Assembly: GCA_964017045.1 (NCBI GenBank)
Contig: OZ024802.1
Location: 24,925,793-24,989,792, forward strand
Direction: 5' to 3'
Length of the DNA: 64,000 bases
From: Omphiscola glabra
Lineage: Eukaryota; Mollusca; Gastropoda; Lymnaeidae
Both the position numbers and the translations under genes were made by a program. Below are positions 12,393 through 24,474 of this stretch, one piece after another (position 1 is the stretch's first letter; every line of letters begins with the position of its first letter). The notes under the pieces are model-generated. The model ran no database searches. It saw only the letters and a program-made list of their open reading frames with translations, and was not told the DNA's origin.

Positions 12393-12735
12393 CTCTGTTC
12401 TCCCACTGTTTATTTATCATTACAATATTTTCCTCACAGTGCTTTAAAAAAAATTAAACCCAAAAACATCGTTCTCTTAAATCATCTTCCATTACACATC
12501 TCTAGCTCCCCGATTCTTTTTATATTCCATCTCTCCATCATAAACAGGTTAAAGAGATTTACTGAAGCCATTAACCCCATCCAGTGAAGCTGTGACAAGC
12601 TTTTGTGACCTAACCATTGATCACGTGTTGTTGGGGAGCTCCAAGCTTTATGTGTGTCAATGAGTGTGGTGGAGATGGTGTGTGGGAATAGAAGTACCGT
12701 TTAAGTGGTGTTGGGGATCAAGTGGATGCGGGGAA
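12393..12735. other. No gene seen
   Basis: Short unique stretch between two low-complexity tracts, without recognisable coding sequence. Confidence 0.55.
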
Positions 12736-13065
12736 TAAATAGTTTGGGGGGGGGGTGGTGTGGGGAGGAAGTAGTGTGGGGAGGAAGTGGTGTGGTGAGG
12801 ATGTTGTGTGGGAAGGAAGTGGTGTGGAGAGGAAGTGGTGTGGTGAGGATGTTGTGTGGGAAGGAAGTGGTGTGGGGAGGGAGTGGTTTTGTGGAATAAG
12901 TAATGTGGGAGGAAGTGGTGTGGTGAGGACGTTGTGTGAGGAGTAAGTGGTTTGGGGAGGAAGTGGTGTGGGGAGGAAGTGGTTTGGGGAGGAAGTGGTG
13001 TGGGGAGAAAGTGGTGTGGGAGAATGTGGTGTGGGGAGGAAGGGGTTGGGGAGAGAAAAATCATG
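12736..13065. repeat. G-rich degenerate repeat of about 16 bp
   Basis: The unit is close to GTGTGGGGAGGAAGTG, mixed with TGGTGAGGATGTTGTGTGGG. The strand asymmetry (G on +, C on -) and GGGG/GG spacing make G-quadruplex formation plausible. Confidence 0.85.
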
Positions 13066-13468
13066 GCATAGTATGCAGTCACGTGATAAAAATAACGAGA
13101 ATTTCTATACAAAAGAAAAAAATATATATAATGAAACATTTCAGACATGACTTAATCTCTTATGTATGCTACGCTTCTGGTGCGACTCGTGGACTGCTTC
13201 CTAATCAGAGTACTTCTTATTGAGAGTATATTTTACAAATAATGGTGGAAGTTCACGCATTGCTGTCGCCAGTGTTTGGCGGGCTATATCTAGTATTTAA
13301 GTATTTTGTTTGTCGAAATCGGAAAGTTGTAAGTCGCTTTGACCTAGAAACACTACACTTATAATTGGCGTTCCTTCATTGGTTCCAGTGATGTCAGTCA
13401 GTTAAGGGACATTTCCCCCCCCACTCTTAACCATGTCCAAAGTGCGCTTCGTAAATCTGTCGGAGCGC
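13066..13468. other. No gene; one end of a second dispersed repeat
   Basis: A segment at 13250-13296 (GTTCACGCATTGCTGTCGCC and following GGGCTATA) recurs at 38969-39014. Otherwise nothing recognisable. Confidence 0.5.
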
Positions 13469-13665
13469 GCACCCCTCTCTCCCCCAGACCCCTACCAGCG
13501 CTACCCCCGACACCTTCCCGCGCCACTCTTCAGACCTCTTCCCGCACCACCCCCAGACACCTTCCCGCACCACCCCCAGAGACCTTCCCGTGCCACCCCC
13601 AGACACCTACTGGCGCCACCACCCCCCAGACACCTTCTCGCTCCACCCCCACTTGGACAAACCTT
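13469..13665. repeat. C-rich degenerate repeat of about 24 bp
   Basis: Units around CCCCCAGACACCTTCCCGC recur about 8 times. The Pro-rich 79-residue frame is a translation of the repeat. Confidence 0.8.
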
Positions 13666-13849
13666 TCAATAGAATGATCTCCAAGACCGCTCCCTTATCA
13701 ACCAATAATTAATGGCATGCACATGATTGACTGTTGTAACGACCTGGGAAGCGACACTTGAGTCATGTTCAGTTAACAGTGGAAATATACAGAGTTCTTG
13801 TGGGAGTTGCAGATAGACTTGGGGGTTCTGTTAAAAAAAAAGTTTCCGT

Positions 13850-14009
13850 AGTTGCAGTAGAAGTAGTAGCATTAGCTGTGGTAGTGATAGTAATAGCAAT
13901 AGTATTGGTAGTGGTAGTAGTAGTAGTAGTAGCAGAAGCAATGGTAGTGTTAGTAATAGTGGTAGTAGTAGTAGTTGTGGTAGTAGTAGTAGTAGTAGTA
14001 GTAGTAGTT

Positions 14010-14087
<78 letters not shown>

Positions 14088-14180
14088 ATAGTAGTAGTAG
14101 TAGTAGTAATAGTAGTAGTAGTGGTAGTAGTAGTAGTAGTAGTAGTAATAGAAGTAGATGATAGAAGTAATACATTATAT
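13850..14180. repeat. (GTA)n trinucleotide repeat
   Basis: GTAGTA runs with GTG and ATA interruptions over 330 bp, giving poly-Val and poly-Leu frames on opposite strands. Not a gene. Confidence 0.97.
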
Positions 14181-14479
14181 AAGTAGTAGATTATATTGTT
14201 AACGTTGACATAAATTAATAACTGAAAATAAGTCGGAGACGTTCAGCGGGTCTCAATATTGACCAAGGCTCACACTGGAAATTGATTAATCGATTGATTC
14301 TGGCCCTTGGATGCAACATATTGTAGAAAATGAGAAGATACGTTTTGTTTGCACTCGGACCCATTGGGTATCGTCTCAAAAAACCCGGACCCGGTGTAAA
14401 ATACGTCTTATATATTTTATATATCCTTCATACTTTCTATGGTCTTTCATATGTTCTATACATTTTTTTAAAAATTTTT

Positions 14480-14615
14480 AAATATATTTCTCATAATTTG
14501 TATACCTTTTGTTCCTATACCTTTCATAATTTTTGTATACCTTTCATAATTTTTGTATACCTTTCATAATTCGTGTATACCTTTCATAATTTTTGTATAC
14601 CTTTCATAATTTTTA
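14480..14615. repeat. 20-bp tandem repeat, about 5 units
   Basis: The unit ATAATTTTTGTATACCTTTC follows a looser TATA-rich version starting near 14400. Confidence 0.85.
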
Positions 14616-15817
14616 CACTTTGCGTGCTCTCAACTCCTTGTACAGTATCCACTGTTCAGAAGCGTTGTTTCTTCAAGCCGCCGACTCTGGTAAAACTAAT
14701 TGGCACACATTCCTATTGCTTGGTTCATTAGATCTATAGTTGTATATATCCCCAAGTCATCTTCAATCACTGCCCCCTTCTCGCGCCCCACCCTTTAACC
14801 TCCCCATCTACACGCACCTTCGGATCCCTTGTAACACACGCAGGCATCCAGACCCTAGACCGGTGGCTGTTTCACTACGTTCAGTATCGTTTTTTGGAGG
14901 GCTTTAAAGGTCACAGGTGCGACCCTAACCAGTTTGTGCTCGAGTGGCGCGCGCTCCGTGTTTCATCATCCGTCATTTGCGTCCAAAGGAAAGTGATCAT
15001 TTGTGAGCACTCGAGCCCGCGACGAGGAGCAGATCGGGCCCGGCACTCGAAGATCTGCGCGTGCTCATCGGGACAAACCGGGCTTTGTCTGGGGCTACAA
15101 TTGGGTGGACGCGCCATGATGGGTTAGGAGAACAACGAAATGGGGGCATCTTCGATATTGATCTACCGTAGAAACCGACCGAAAAAATGTCCCCGTTTTG
15201 ATATTTCGACTATTTGCAGTAATTGCTTTCTCTCTCTTTACTTTATATACTTCAAGAAGTGGGATCGAACATTAATGTATTTGTTTATAAATGTACTCAT
15301 TTAGCCAGTCATTCATTGATAAGAAAAAAACACGCTTCATTTAAAAAAAAATTGCATCATTTTGTTTTACTATATAGTAAAGTGCATTCAACAAAAGTTT
15401 GACGAACATTTTAACGCGTGAACTGAAAAAAAAAAGATTCGACCAAATTTCCGTTCGATCAATTCTCTTCTTCTTCTTCTATATATTAAGGGCCCACGAT
15501 CAATTGATTGATCCTTGTGGCTCCTATGAATGTAGATGGGATTTGCAATGTCTCCGTGCCTGGTTATCTCTTTGGCTATCCGTCGACTTTATTTCTTTCA
15601 AACAAATTTCCGGTAACCCCCGTAACTTTGGTATAGTTTTTCGTTGTGTACTGGTTTCCGGTCCATTTTGACGTATTGATCAACACACGAGCCAAATCCT
15701 TAAAACAGAACAATTTACAAAACCATGTAACGGTGCGTAATAGGTATTCTTTGATGCATTACAAATTATTTATATATTAATGAGACTGGAAATAGCCGGG
15801 CAAGCAATGGCGGAAGC
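14616..15817. other. No confident gene; one GC-richer patch
   Basis: 14890-15130 is GC-richer than its surroundings and open on both strands (77 and 68 residues), but neither translation resembles a known family and no splice sites support it. 15480-15640 has text of a dispersed-repeat type (ATTAAGGGCCCACGATC). Confidence 0.45.
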
Positions 15818-17204
15818 AGCGTGTTAACTTCCGTCCACTAAAGTTAACTTCCGTCCACTAAAGTTAACTTCCGTCCACTAATGCTAACTTCCGTCCACTA
15901 AAGTTAACTTCCGTCCACTAAAGTTAACTTCCGTCCACTAAAGTTAACTTCCGTCCACTAAAGTTAACTTCCGTCCACTAAAGTTAACTTCCGTCCACTA
16001 AAGTTAACTTCCGTCCACTAAAGTTAACTTCCGTCCACTAAAGTTAACTTCCGTCCACTTAAGTTAACTTCCGTCCACTAATGCTAACTTCCGTCCACTA
16101 ATGCTAACTTCCATCCACTAAAGTTAACTTCCGTCCACTAAAGTTAACTTCCGTCCACTAAAGTTAACTTCCGTCCACTAATGCTAACTTCCGTCCACTA
16201 ATGCTAACTTCCGTCCACTAAAGTTAACTTCCGTCCACTAATGCTAACTTCCGTCCACTAAAGTTAACTTCCGTCCACTAATGCTAACTTCCGTCCACTA
16301 ATGCTAACTTCCGTCCACTAATGCTAACTTCCGTCCACTAATGCTAACTTCCGTCCACTAAAGTTAACTTCCGTCCACTAATGTTAACTTCCGTCCACTA
16401 ATGCTAACTTCCGTCCACTAATGCTAACTTCTGTCCACTAAAGTTAACTTCCGTCCACTAAAGTTAACTTCCGTCCACTAAAGTTAACTTCCGTCCACTA
16501 ATGCTAACTTCCGTCCACTAATGCTAACTTCCATCCACTAAAGTTAACTTCCGTCCACTAAAGTTAACTTCCATCCACTAATGTTAACTTCCGTCCACTA
16601 ATGCTAACTTCCGTCCACTAATGCTAACTTTCGTCCACTAAAGTTAACTTCCGTCCACTAAAGTTAACTTCCGTCCACTAATGCTAACTTCCGTCCACTA
16701 ATGCTAACTTCCGTCCACTAATGCTAACTTCCGTCCACTAATGCTAACTTCCGTCCACTAAAGTTAACTTCCGTCCACTAAAGTTAACTTCCGTCCACTA
16801 ATGTTAACTTCTGTCCACTAATGTTAACTTCCGTCCACTAATGCTAACTTCCGTCCACTAAAGTTAGCTTCCGTCCACTAAAGTTAACTTCCGTCCACTA
16901 AAGTTAACTTCCGTCCACTAATGCTAACTTCCGTCCACTAATGCTAACTTCCGTCCACTAAAGTTAACTTCCGTCCACTAAAGTTAACTTCCGTCCACTA
17001 ATGCTAACTTCCGTCCACTAAAGTTAACTTCCGTCCACTAATGCTAACTTCCGTCCACTAATGCTAACTTCCGTCCACTAAAGTTAACTTCCGTCCACTA
17101 AAGTTAACTTCCGTCCACTAATGCTAAATCCGTCCACTAATGCTAACTTCCGTCCACTAAAGTTAACTTCCGTCCACTAAAGCTAACTTCCGTCCACTAA
17201 AGTT
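15818..17204. repeat. 1.39-kb 20-bp minisatellite, about 69 units of two types
   Basis: Nearly every unit is AAGTTAACTTCCGTCCACTA or ATGCTAACTTCCGTCCACTA, so the array is essentially a string of two alleles. Other substitutions are rare. A deleted unit occurs near 17127. This homogeneity implies recent turnover. Confidence 0.97.
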
Positions 17205-17424
17205 ACTTGATAATGCATGCCTTCGGGTAACGCAGTTTGTAAGAATGCCAATTAGTGCTGACTTCGGGGGATTTGTTTTTGCGCCCCTATTGTACACTGC
17301 GTTATAGCCTTGCATATGTACCTAGATAATTGTTACTTGGGATATTGATCCAGATTAGAAAAAGTAGCATAATTTTAAGATTATAAGCCGGTTGCCTACA
17401 GCCAGCAAGGAAAAATTAAAAGTT

Positions 17425-17950
17425 TATGGTTATATATCTCTTTGGTTATCACTCTAGTTATCTCTCTGGTTATCTCTTTGGTTATCTCTTTGATTATCTC
17501 TTTGGTTATCTCTCTAGTTATCTCTCTTGTTATCTCTTTGTTATCTCTTTGGTTATCTCTTTGTTATCTATTTGGTTATCTCTTTGGTTATCCCTTTGGC
17601 TATTTCTTTGGTTATCTCTTTGGTTATCTCTTTGGCTATCTTTTTTGTTATCTCTCGAATGATCTCTCTAGTTATCTCTTGGGTATCTCTCTAGTTATCT
17701 TTTTAGTTATCTCACTAGTTAGATCATCTCGGTTAAATTTTTTCTCATGTCTCTAGTTATCTCTCTAGTTATTTCTCGTTTATCATTTCGGTTATCGCTT
17801 TGGTTATATCTCTAGTTATCTCTCTATTTGTCTCTCTAGTTATCTCTCTAGTCATCTCTCCAGTGATCTCTCTAGTTATCTCTCTAGTTATTTTTCTAGT
17901 TATCTCTCCAGTTATCTCTCTAGTTATCTCTCTAGTTATCCCTCTAGTTC
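17425..17950. repeat. 12-bp degenerate repeat (TTATCTCTCTAG type)
   Basis: TTATCTCTTTGG units dominate the left part and TTATCTCTCTAG units the right part. The ISLVISL and similar frames are artefacts of the 12-bp period. Confidence 0.9.
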
Positions 17951-18645
17951 ATCGGGAAATACTAGATATAAAAAAAAGGTCTCTTTTATAAATGATAGCA
18001 CACAAGCAGAAAATTGCAATCTATTACAACCCTTTAAAGAAACATTACGTATTTCATCCTCATTCAAAGAAATGATTTTTTCATACTTGCAAATGTCACT
18101 TTACTCGTAACAAAGTTATAGAAGCTTGCCCAGAAATGGTGAGGACCACACACACACACTCGCACCACAGCTGGTACAAAGCCCGAATGGACCGAGTTAA
18201 CGAGCCTGTACAGTTTGTACCCCTTGTAATATTGACACTAGCTGGAGGCACGTCGATTATATAATCATCGAGGTAGGGGATTTAGTCTACATGACGTTCG
18301 CTTCATCCATCCATCTCTGTCATCTTTCCCCCTGTCATCCCCATCCTTCTCGCATCGTCCGGGGAAAAAACTCCATCCCTCTTCTCATCCCATCCATTCC
18401 CCAAAAGTTCTCCATTAAATTACATTTTTGAATAGGATAAGGTGGGATAAGGGGGACAACTTGTAACCCCCCCCCCCTTTTTTCCCCGCGCATATGAACA
18501 AGGGAAGCTGGGGTTAAGAAGATTGCATAAATTATCATTAGTATTTCATAGGCTGTTTTAAATTTGGAAAAGTTCAACATTTCCCCTATCTTCCTGTGCC
18601 TTAATATGAATTACCATCTAAACCCCACCATTTATACCTCAAAAG
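17951..18645. other. No gene seen
   Basis: Mixed sequence with an ACACAC stretch at about 18150 and a C/T homopolymer pair at 18469-18484. The minus-strand 81-residue frame has no recognisable domain. Confidence 0.5.
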
Positions 18646-18647
18646 AA

Positions 18648-18990
18648 ATCATTCTAAAGTGTAAAGTCAATAAAATCCTCCTAAAGTGTAAAGTCAAAAA
18701 CCATTCTAAAGTGTAAAGTCAATAAAATCCTCCTAAAGTGTAAAGTCAAAAACCATTCTAAAGTATTAAGTCAAAAACCATTCTAAAGTATTAAGTCAAA
18801 AACCATTCTAAAGTATAAAGTCAAAAAACCATTCTAAAGTGTAAAGTCAAAAACCTTTCAAAAGTGTAAAGTCAAAAACCATTCTAAAGTATTAAGTCAA
18901 AATCCATTCTAAAGTGTAAAGTCAAAAACCATTCTAAAGTGTAAAGTCAAAAACCATTCTAAAGTATTAAGTCAATACAATCAGCCTAAA
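18648..18990. repeat. 25-bp minisatellite, about 14 units
   Basis: The unit begins TTCTAAAGTGTAAAGTCAAA and is 25 bp long. The array is interrupted on its right side by the hAT MITE at 18992, after which a partial unit (TCCTAAAGTG) resumes. Confidence 0.9.
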
Positions 18991-18991
18991 G

Positions 18992-19180
18992 CAGCGTTTC
19001 TCAACCTGTGCATCCTGACCCCTTTTGGGGATCGAACGACCATTACATAGGGGTCGCCTAAGACCATGGAAAACACATTTTTAGGAGGTAGCAAAGAAAA
19101 TAATTTTATGGTTGAGGGTCGCCACAACATGAGGTTCTGTATTCAAGGGTCGCCCCACTAAGAATGTCGAGAACCACTGG
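18992..19180. mobile_element. hAT-type MITE inserted in the 25-bp array
   Basis: The ends are CAGCGTTTCTCAACC and GAGAACCACTGG. The flanks GCCTAAAG and TCCTAAAG match at 7 of 8, a target duplication that belongs to the 25-bp array. So the insertion happened after the array had formed. Confidence 0.75.
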
Positions 19181-19429
19181 TCCTAAAGTGTTGGATCTTG
19201 AAAAGAGCAAATGTCTCTTCTTCTGCCTAGGGCACCACCGAATAGGTTTTATTGATACATCAAAGACTTCTGAGAACCGAGGCTGCCAGCACCCACTCCA
19301 CCATCTCATCTAACCTTTCACACTTGCACGAGTTTCATAAACTTTCCTCATGCGGAGCACCACATTTACCGCCTTGTTGCCCATCCAACTTCTCCGACTG
19401 GTTGCCCACACACCTTCTCTGACTTGACC

Positions 19430-20130
19430 GCCACTTATCTTCATCCACTTACCCACCACCCACCTACACCGACCAACCAGCCCCATTTATCCACTGACTC
19501 ACCACCCACCTTCAATCACTGGCCAACTACTCACTGGCCCATCACCGACCTTCACTCACTGGCCAACAACCCACTGGCCCATCAGCAATCTTCACTGACG
19601 GACCCACCCCCACACCCTCACTCACTGCCCAACCACCCATCTTCCCCCACTGGCCCACCAACCACCTTCACTCACTGGCCCACCACCCACCTTCACCCAC
19701 TGACCCACCACCCACCTTCACCCACTGGCCCACAACCCACCTTCACCCACTCCCCAACCACCCACCTTCCCCCACTGACCCACCACCCACCTTCACCCAC
19801 TGGCCCAACCACCCACCTTCACCCACTGGCCCACCACCCACATTCACCCACTGGCCCACCACCCACCTTCATTCACTGGCCCATCACCCATCTTCACACA
19901 CTGCCCAACCACCCACCTTCACCCACTGGCCCACCACCCACCTTCACACACTCCCCAACCACCCACCTTCACTCACTGGCCCACCACCCACATTCACCCA
20001 CTGGCCCACCACCCACCTTCACACACTCCCCAACCACCCACCTTCACTCACTGGCCCACCACCCACATTCACTCACTGGCCCACCACCCACATTCACTCA
20101 CTGGCCCACCACCCACATTCCCCCCATTTC
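19430..20130. repeat. 24-bp C-rich minisatellite, about 28 units
   Basis: Units around CACTGGCCCACCACCCACC recur with many substitutions. The 250-residue Pro/His/Thr frame is a translation of the 24-bp period and has no start or splice support. Confidence 0.9.
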
Positions 20131-20776
20131 CCACCGTCACTGTCGGGTCAGCCACCCATCCTCACCCAGCCCTTAACACGCGTCCGCTTATTCCATCAGC
20201 CCGCCCATCCGTGTTTTTAAGCACATAATTTCATCAAAGCTGTCACTGGAGACGTCAGACCAGCCTGTCATTTCTCAAATATTTGACGTCTGGTTTAGCC
20301 GGGATCCGCCGGGACAAATGGCGTCCGTGCCGGACCCCGGCGATGTCGTGAAAGTCTTTATGATTTAATGTTATCAGTTTTTCTTTATCTGTGCCATTTA
20401 CAGGCATTGCCAGGGATCTTAAAACAGGCACGCCCCCTTTGGCAACGTGACACAGTGCTTCACACACTTGGCCCAGTTTCACTCTCAGTTTCAGCTTACT
20501 TAAACAACATTTTTGTCCAGTTGTACCTACTTATCAGCTTATTTTATGGAAAATTTGTACAGCTTTACTCCTCTTAACACCTGATTTAAATCAACATTTT
20601 GACCAATTTTACTCTGCTTATCAGCTTATTTTATGAATAATTTGGAAGGTGTTACCATTCTTATCATTTGATTATCATTAACAATTTGGCTAGTGTCACA
20701 CATCTTATTTTATTTTGCCATAAATTATTCGTTTGTGGTCGTTACTTGCATTACCTTACAAGAACCTTCTTCCGGT
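20131..20776. other. No gene; two degenerate direct repeats
   Basis: The text TTATCAGCTTATTTTATG occurs at 20530-20548 and again near 20620, a diverged direct duplication. No recognisable coding exon. Confidence 0.5.
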
Positions 20777-20875
20777 GTCACCCGGGTAATAATTGGTGGA
20801 GCTTGACCCGGTGTCACCCGGGCAATTATTGGTGGAGCTTGACCCGGTGTCACCTGGGCAATAATTGGTGGCATA
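20777..20875. repeat. 36-bp repeat, 3 units
   Basis: Each unit contains GTGTCACCCGGGTAATAATT; units differ by one to three bases. Confidence 0.85.
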
Positions 20876-20920
20876 TTTCAAAACAAGCTGAGACCATTAT
20901 TCGACACAATCTATAGAATG

Positions 20921-21165
20921 TAAAGAGGACATTTCAATACAGTCTTATAGAGGGCACATTTCAGTACAGTCTTATAGAGGGCACATTTCAATACAGTCTT
21001 ATAGAGGGCACATTTCAATACAGTCTTATAGAGGGCACATTTCAATACAGTCTTATAGCGGGAATGTTTCAATACAGTCTTATAGAGGGAATGTTTCAAT
21101 ACAATCTTATAGAGGGAATGTTACATAAGCGATCGCTTAGAGGGCGTGTTTTAATATAATCTTAT
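20921..21165. repeat. 27-bp minisatellite, about 9 units
   Basis: The unit begins GAGGGCACATTTCAATACAG and is 27 bp long. Rightmost units carry GGGAATG instead of GGGCACA. The 62-residue minus-strand frame is an artefact. Confidence 0.92.
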
Positions 21166-21169
21166 AGTT

Positions 21170-21775
21170 CGGTGTTCTCCAAACTTATTAGTTGGCCGGA
21201 CCGCTGGATAAGCTTCCACTCGCACCAGGGACCGGTGCCAGATTTACTAATTCTTTATATATTTTTTTATTTATTTGACCTTTGATATTTCATTAAATAT
21301 TTTTTTTAAATCTTTAATCATCCAAATGAGAGAGAAATCAATTAACGATTACTATTTCACGCTGGCCGCTCTATGTTTTATGTCAGGATTATGTAATGTT
21401 ATTTAACTTTCATTCCATTTCTTGTCCCATGTTCGCCCGGACCGGCAAGGCTCCGATTACACCTAAAATAGTTAGTGTATGCCCTTTGCTATTTCTTCTT
21501 TGACATTTTTTTCAAAATGAAAGAAAGATGAAAATTTCATTAGAACCAATAATTTAGCAGTTTGACAAACCCCCCCCCCCCCCACATATATTTTGTTCTT
21601 TTAAAAGCGAGGCTTATTAAACTATTAGCAGGCGCTATTATGATCTCCACATAAATTTGCCACAACTCCCATGATAAAAATTGCCAAGAAAATGCAAGTA
21701 AGCGTGTTTTCTGTGTCTTCTAACACCCCCCCCCCCACATTTCCGAGGGGTTCAGGCACCCTTGGTTAAGAGCCC
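21170..21775. mobile_element. Cluster of hAT-type element remnants
   Basis: Near 21172 TCGGTGTTCTCCAAACTTAT resembles hAT left-end text, and 21740-21775 (TTCAGGCACCC, AGAGCCCCTGG) resembles a right end. The interior is AT-rich with two poly(C) runs. Boundaries are uncertain. Confidence 0.4.
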
Positions 21776-21943
21776 CTGGTTTAAACGTAACCACAACACA
21801 TCCCCGTGAAACAGAAGCGTTCATCACGTCACAGGTCGTCGCCGTCCATGGCGGTTGTAATACCGCCTCTAATGTTACTTAATTACCTAACTCGAGAAAT
21901 CTCGCTCCTCTTAAGGAGGAAATTACACAAACATGGCACTCAC

Positions 21944-22026
21944 CATGCACAAAATGGGCGCCAGGAAAGGGGCCAGTGCTGACCCTCCCAGCGATGGTAC
22001 ATCAAGAGCATGAGGAAATGGACATC
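21944..22026 (-). other. Possible 83-bp coding exon (isolated)
   Basis: On the minus strand an AG precedes 22026 and a good donor (ATG followed by GTGAGT) follows 21944. The enclosed frame is open and reads a hydrophobic stretch with LGGSALAPFLAPILCM. It could be a membrane-segment exon of a larger gene, but the acceptor lacks a strong pyrimidine tract and no partner exon was found. Confidence 0.2.
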
Positions 22027-22462
22027 CTGTGTTGCTTTATGTGATAAATTCCCGGTCGTTTATTCAATAATGTTCCAATGAATATGTGGACGTGATCTTG
22101 TGTAATATATTGACACTGTCCGGCCTGGAGATGGGGGAGTGCCGTGGGGTTGGGTATGGGGGAGGGGGTTGGGGCTGGTGGGGGGAGGCATGAATAGATT
22201 TATTGCATAAACCTTAGAATTAAGTTCAGCATTTCTTTACTTTTGTATTTGGGTAGGACATTCAATAATTTGCCAGTCCATGCATTCCAAATTTTTTTAA
22301 TTTATACAATAGTTGTTTTTTGTTTTTGTTTTAGAATTGTATCAGTAAGAATAACAGCACACATTTACATTTTAATAAAACATCGAGTATTTAAACAAGA
22401 ATACGTGAGATCAGATATGTGTTCCTTAAATGATCAGATCCGACAATTTCTCTCTAAATGAC

Positions 22463-22905
22463 CAGCGATCTCGTGTTCCCTAACTGTCGAGCTCTATCAT
22501 GTTTCCTTAACTGACCAGCTATGTCATGTTTCCCTAACTGACCAGCTCTGTCATGTGACCCTAACTGACCAACTCTGTCATGTTTCCCTAACTGACCAGC
22601 TCTGTCATGTGACCCTAACTTACCAGCTCTGTCATGTGACCCTAACTTACCAGCTCTGTCATGCTTCCCTAACTTACCAGCTCTGTCATGCTTCCCTAAA
22701 TTACCAGCTCTATCATGTTTCCCTAACTGACCAGCTCTATCATGTTTCCCTAACTGACCAGCTCTATCATGTTTCCCTAACTGACCAGCTCTATCATGTT
22801 TCCCCAACTGACCAGCTCTATCATGTTTCCCTAACTGACCAGCTCTATCATGTTTCCCTAACTGACCAGCTCTGTTGTCCATCCCTAGATCACCAGATCT
22901 GACAG
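22463..22905. repeat. 27-bp minisatellite, about 16 units
   Basis: The unit begins ACCAGCTCTATCATGTTTCC. Two subtypes (TGTTTCC and TGTGACC) are interspersed on the left and homogeneous on the right. The 159-residue minus-strand GKHDRAGQL-type frame follows the 27-bp period and is not a gene. Confidence 0.93.
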
Positions 22906-22946
22906 GTTTCCCCAAACTGGCCCTAACTGACATTATCTCTCTAGCT

Positions 22947-23416
22947 CGGGGGTCGTCAAACTACGGCCCGCGGGCCATATCCTGACCACAAGGCTCACCT
23001 GGTCGCTTAAAGGATAGATGGCTATAAGTGACAAAAATATGGAAAGAGCATTGATAATCATTTTAGCCAAAAGCAGACTTTGTCAATTCTTGTCAATGTA
23101 TGTTGGATGCACGTTTGTCTTCATTTCAAATGTCTGTTCATGTTCTCTTTATTTTCACTACAAATGAAATATGCGCAGTGTGCATAAAATTGATATGTGT
23201 TCGATCAGTATGGAATTAAAATATGCGCAGTGTGCATACAATTGATATGTGTGCGGTCTGAATTGAATTAAAATATGCGCAGTGTCCATAGAATTGAAAT
23301 AAGTGCGGTTTGCAAAGAATTCTTAAATTTTTTTTTTAAAATGGTAATCCGACCCTCAACAATGTATGCGGGAACACTGTTCCGGCGCCCCTTGTTTAAA
23401 AAGTTTGAGGCGCCTG
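22947..23416. mobile_element. hAT-type non-autonomous element, 470 bp
   Basis: The ends CGGGGGTCGTCAAACT and AGTTTGAGGCGCCTG are inverted. The flanks CTCTAGCT and CTCTAACC match at 6 of 8, consistent with an aged hAT target duplication. Inside, a unit with AATATGCGCAGTGTGCATA is repeated three times at 23165-23300. Confidence 0.7.
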
Positions 23417-23424
23417 CTCTAACC

Positions 23425-23733
23425 AATCAAAAAAACGCACACTGCAATTCCCAATATAACAATACACCGTATTCATCTTAGCTTATACGGAGCGCGTAAG
23501 TCGTTCAATAAATGAGATCTATTTTTGTGCCAAGAGCTCGCAGTTGCGAGCTTTGCTTATTGGCACTATCGATTGTTATCTGTAGGCCGGAGCCGTAGAT
23601 CAGGAGCGTAACACATCTTTTCTGCGGGGGTCACGTTGTCGTCAACATCTTATACGTGATAAATCCGAAGGAAATGTCTAGCGGTTAAAGGTAATCATGA
23701 CATTTCCCCCCTCCCAAACAATTTAAACTAGCA
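23425..23733. other. No gene seen
   Basis: Unique sequence without recognisable features. Confidence 0.5.
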
Positions 23734-23931
23734 CAGTGGTTCTCAACCTTTCTAATTACGCGACCCTTTCAAAAACTTCGTCATGTTGTGGCGACCCCCA
23801 ACCACAAATTTATTTTCGTTCATGCTTTATAACTGTAGAGTGTATGTGTTTCTCAGATGGTCTTTGGCGACACCTGTGAAAGGGTCTTGCGACCCCCAGA
23901 AGGGTCGCGACCCACAGGTTGAGCACCGCTG
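23734..23931. mobile_element. hAT-type MITE (opposite orientation)
   Basis: It runs CAGTGGTTCTCAACC to GAGCACCGCTG. The interior is the reverse complement of the family at 10305 and 18992. The flanking octamers AACTAGCA and ACCTAGCG match at 6 of 8. Confidence 0.75.
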
Positions 23932-23939
23932 ACCTAGCG

Positions 23940-24215
23940 AATTGCCGTGATTAAATCTATCCATGTATACACACATTTATTTTTGTATGGACCTTGATAA
24001 AGACCTGTTCGTGCATGCTCCCAGCTAGCCTGTTGATTGGCCCGTAGTTAAATCTATTCCTGTATGTCCACATTTAGTGTGGTACTGGTCAGGGGTTAAA
24101 TCTATTCACGTGTGTCCTCGGCTAATCCGGTAAATGACAGTGGTTAAATCTATCTATGACTTATCCCTCGTGACCTAGTAAATAGCCGTGGTTATATCTA
24201 TTGATGTATATCATA
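23940..24215. repeat. Degenerate repeat, about 5 units
   Basis: GGTTAAATCTATTC-like text followed by a TGTATGTCC-like segment recurs five times at 50-70 bp spacing. It is heavily diverged. Confidence 0.6.
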
Positions 24216-24474
24216 TACACCTACCCCCCTTTTACAGTTAACTTTTGTGAGGTGCGCCATTCTCTTCCTGGTCTATTGGTAATCACTCCGCCACGCTTGA
24301 CTGACGTTCCTTGGCCTCGACATTAACTGATTGTTCCTCGAAAAGTTCGTGACGTTGATTGGTCGTAATCATGTCACGTGTGCTATTGATAACTGCTGAG
24401 ATGACAATATTTCCACAGCAAAGATGAACACAACAGCTGTACGATTAACCACACGCAAAATAATAAGGGCAAAA

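Noticed and set aside
11726..12587. Several Ser/Leu or Arg/Glu frames of 150-240 residues
   Set aside because: Caused by the CT-rich tract and the 12-bp array; open in several frames on both strands.
14894..15127. GC-richer patch open on both strands as a gene or tRNA-derived SINE
   Set aside because: No convincing A-box/B-box pair or tRNA fold, and neither translation is recognisable.
15818..17204. CRISPR-like regular array
   Set aside because: Units are contiguous with no unique spacers, and the window is eukaryotic (spliced genes, hAT/Tigger/LINE relics). The same holds for all other arrays.
19424..20176. 250-residue Pro/His/Thr-rich frame
   Set aside because: Translation of a 24-bp C-rich array; no start context or domain.
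22454..22933. 159-residue minus-strand frame with GKHDRAGQL repeats
   Set aside because: Follows a 27-bp minisatellite; plus-strand frames are open as well.
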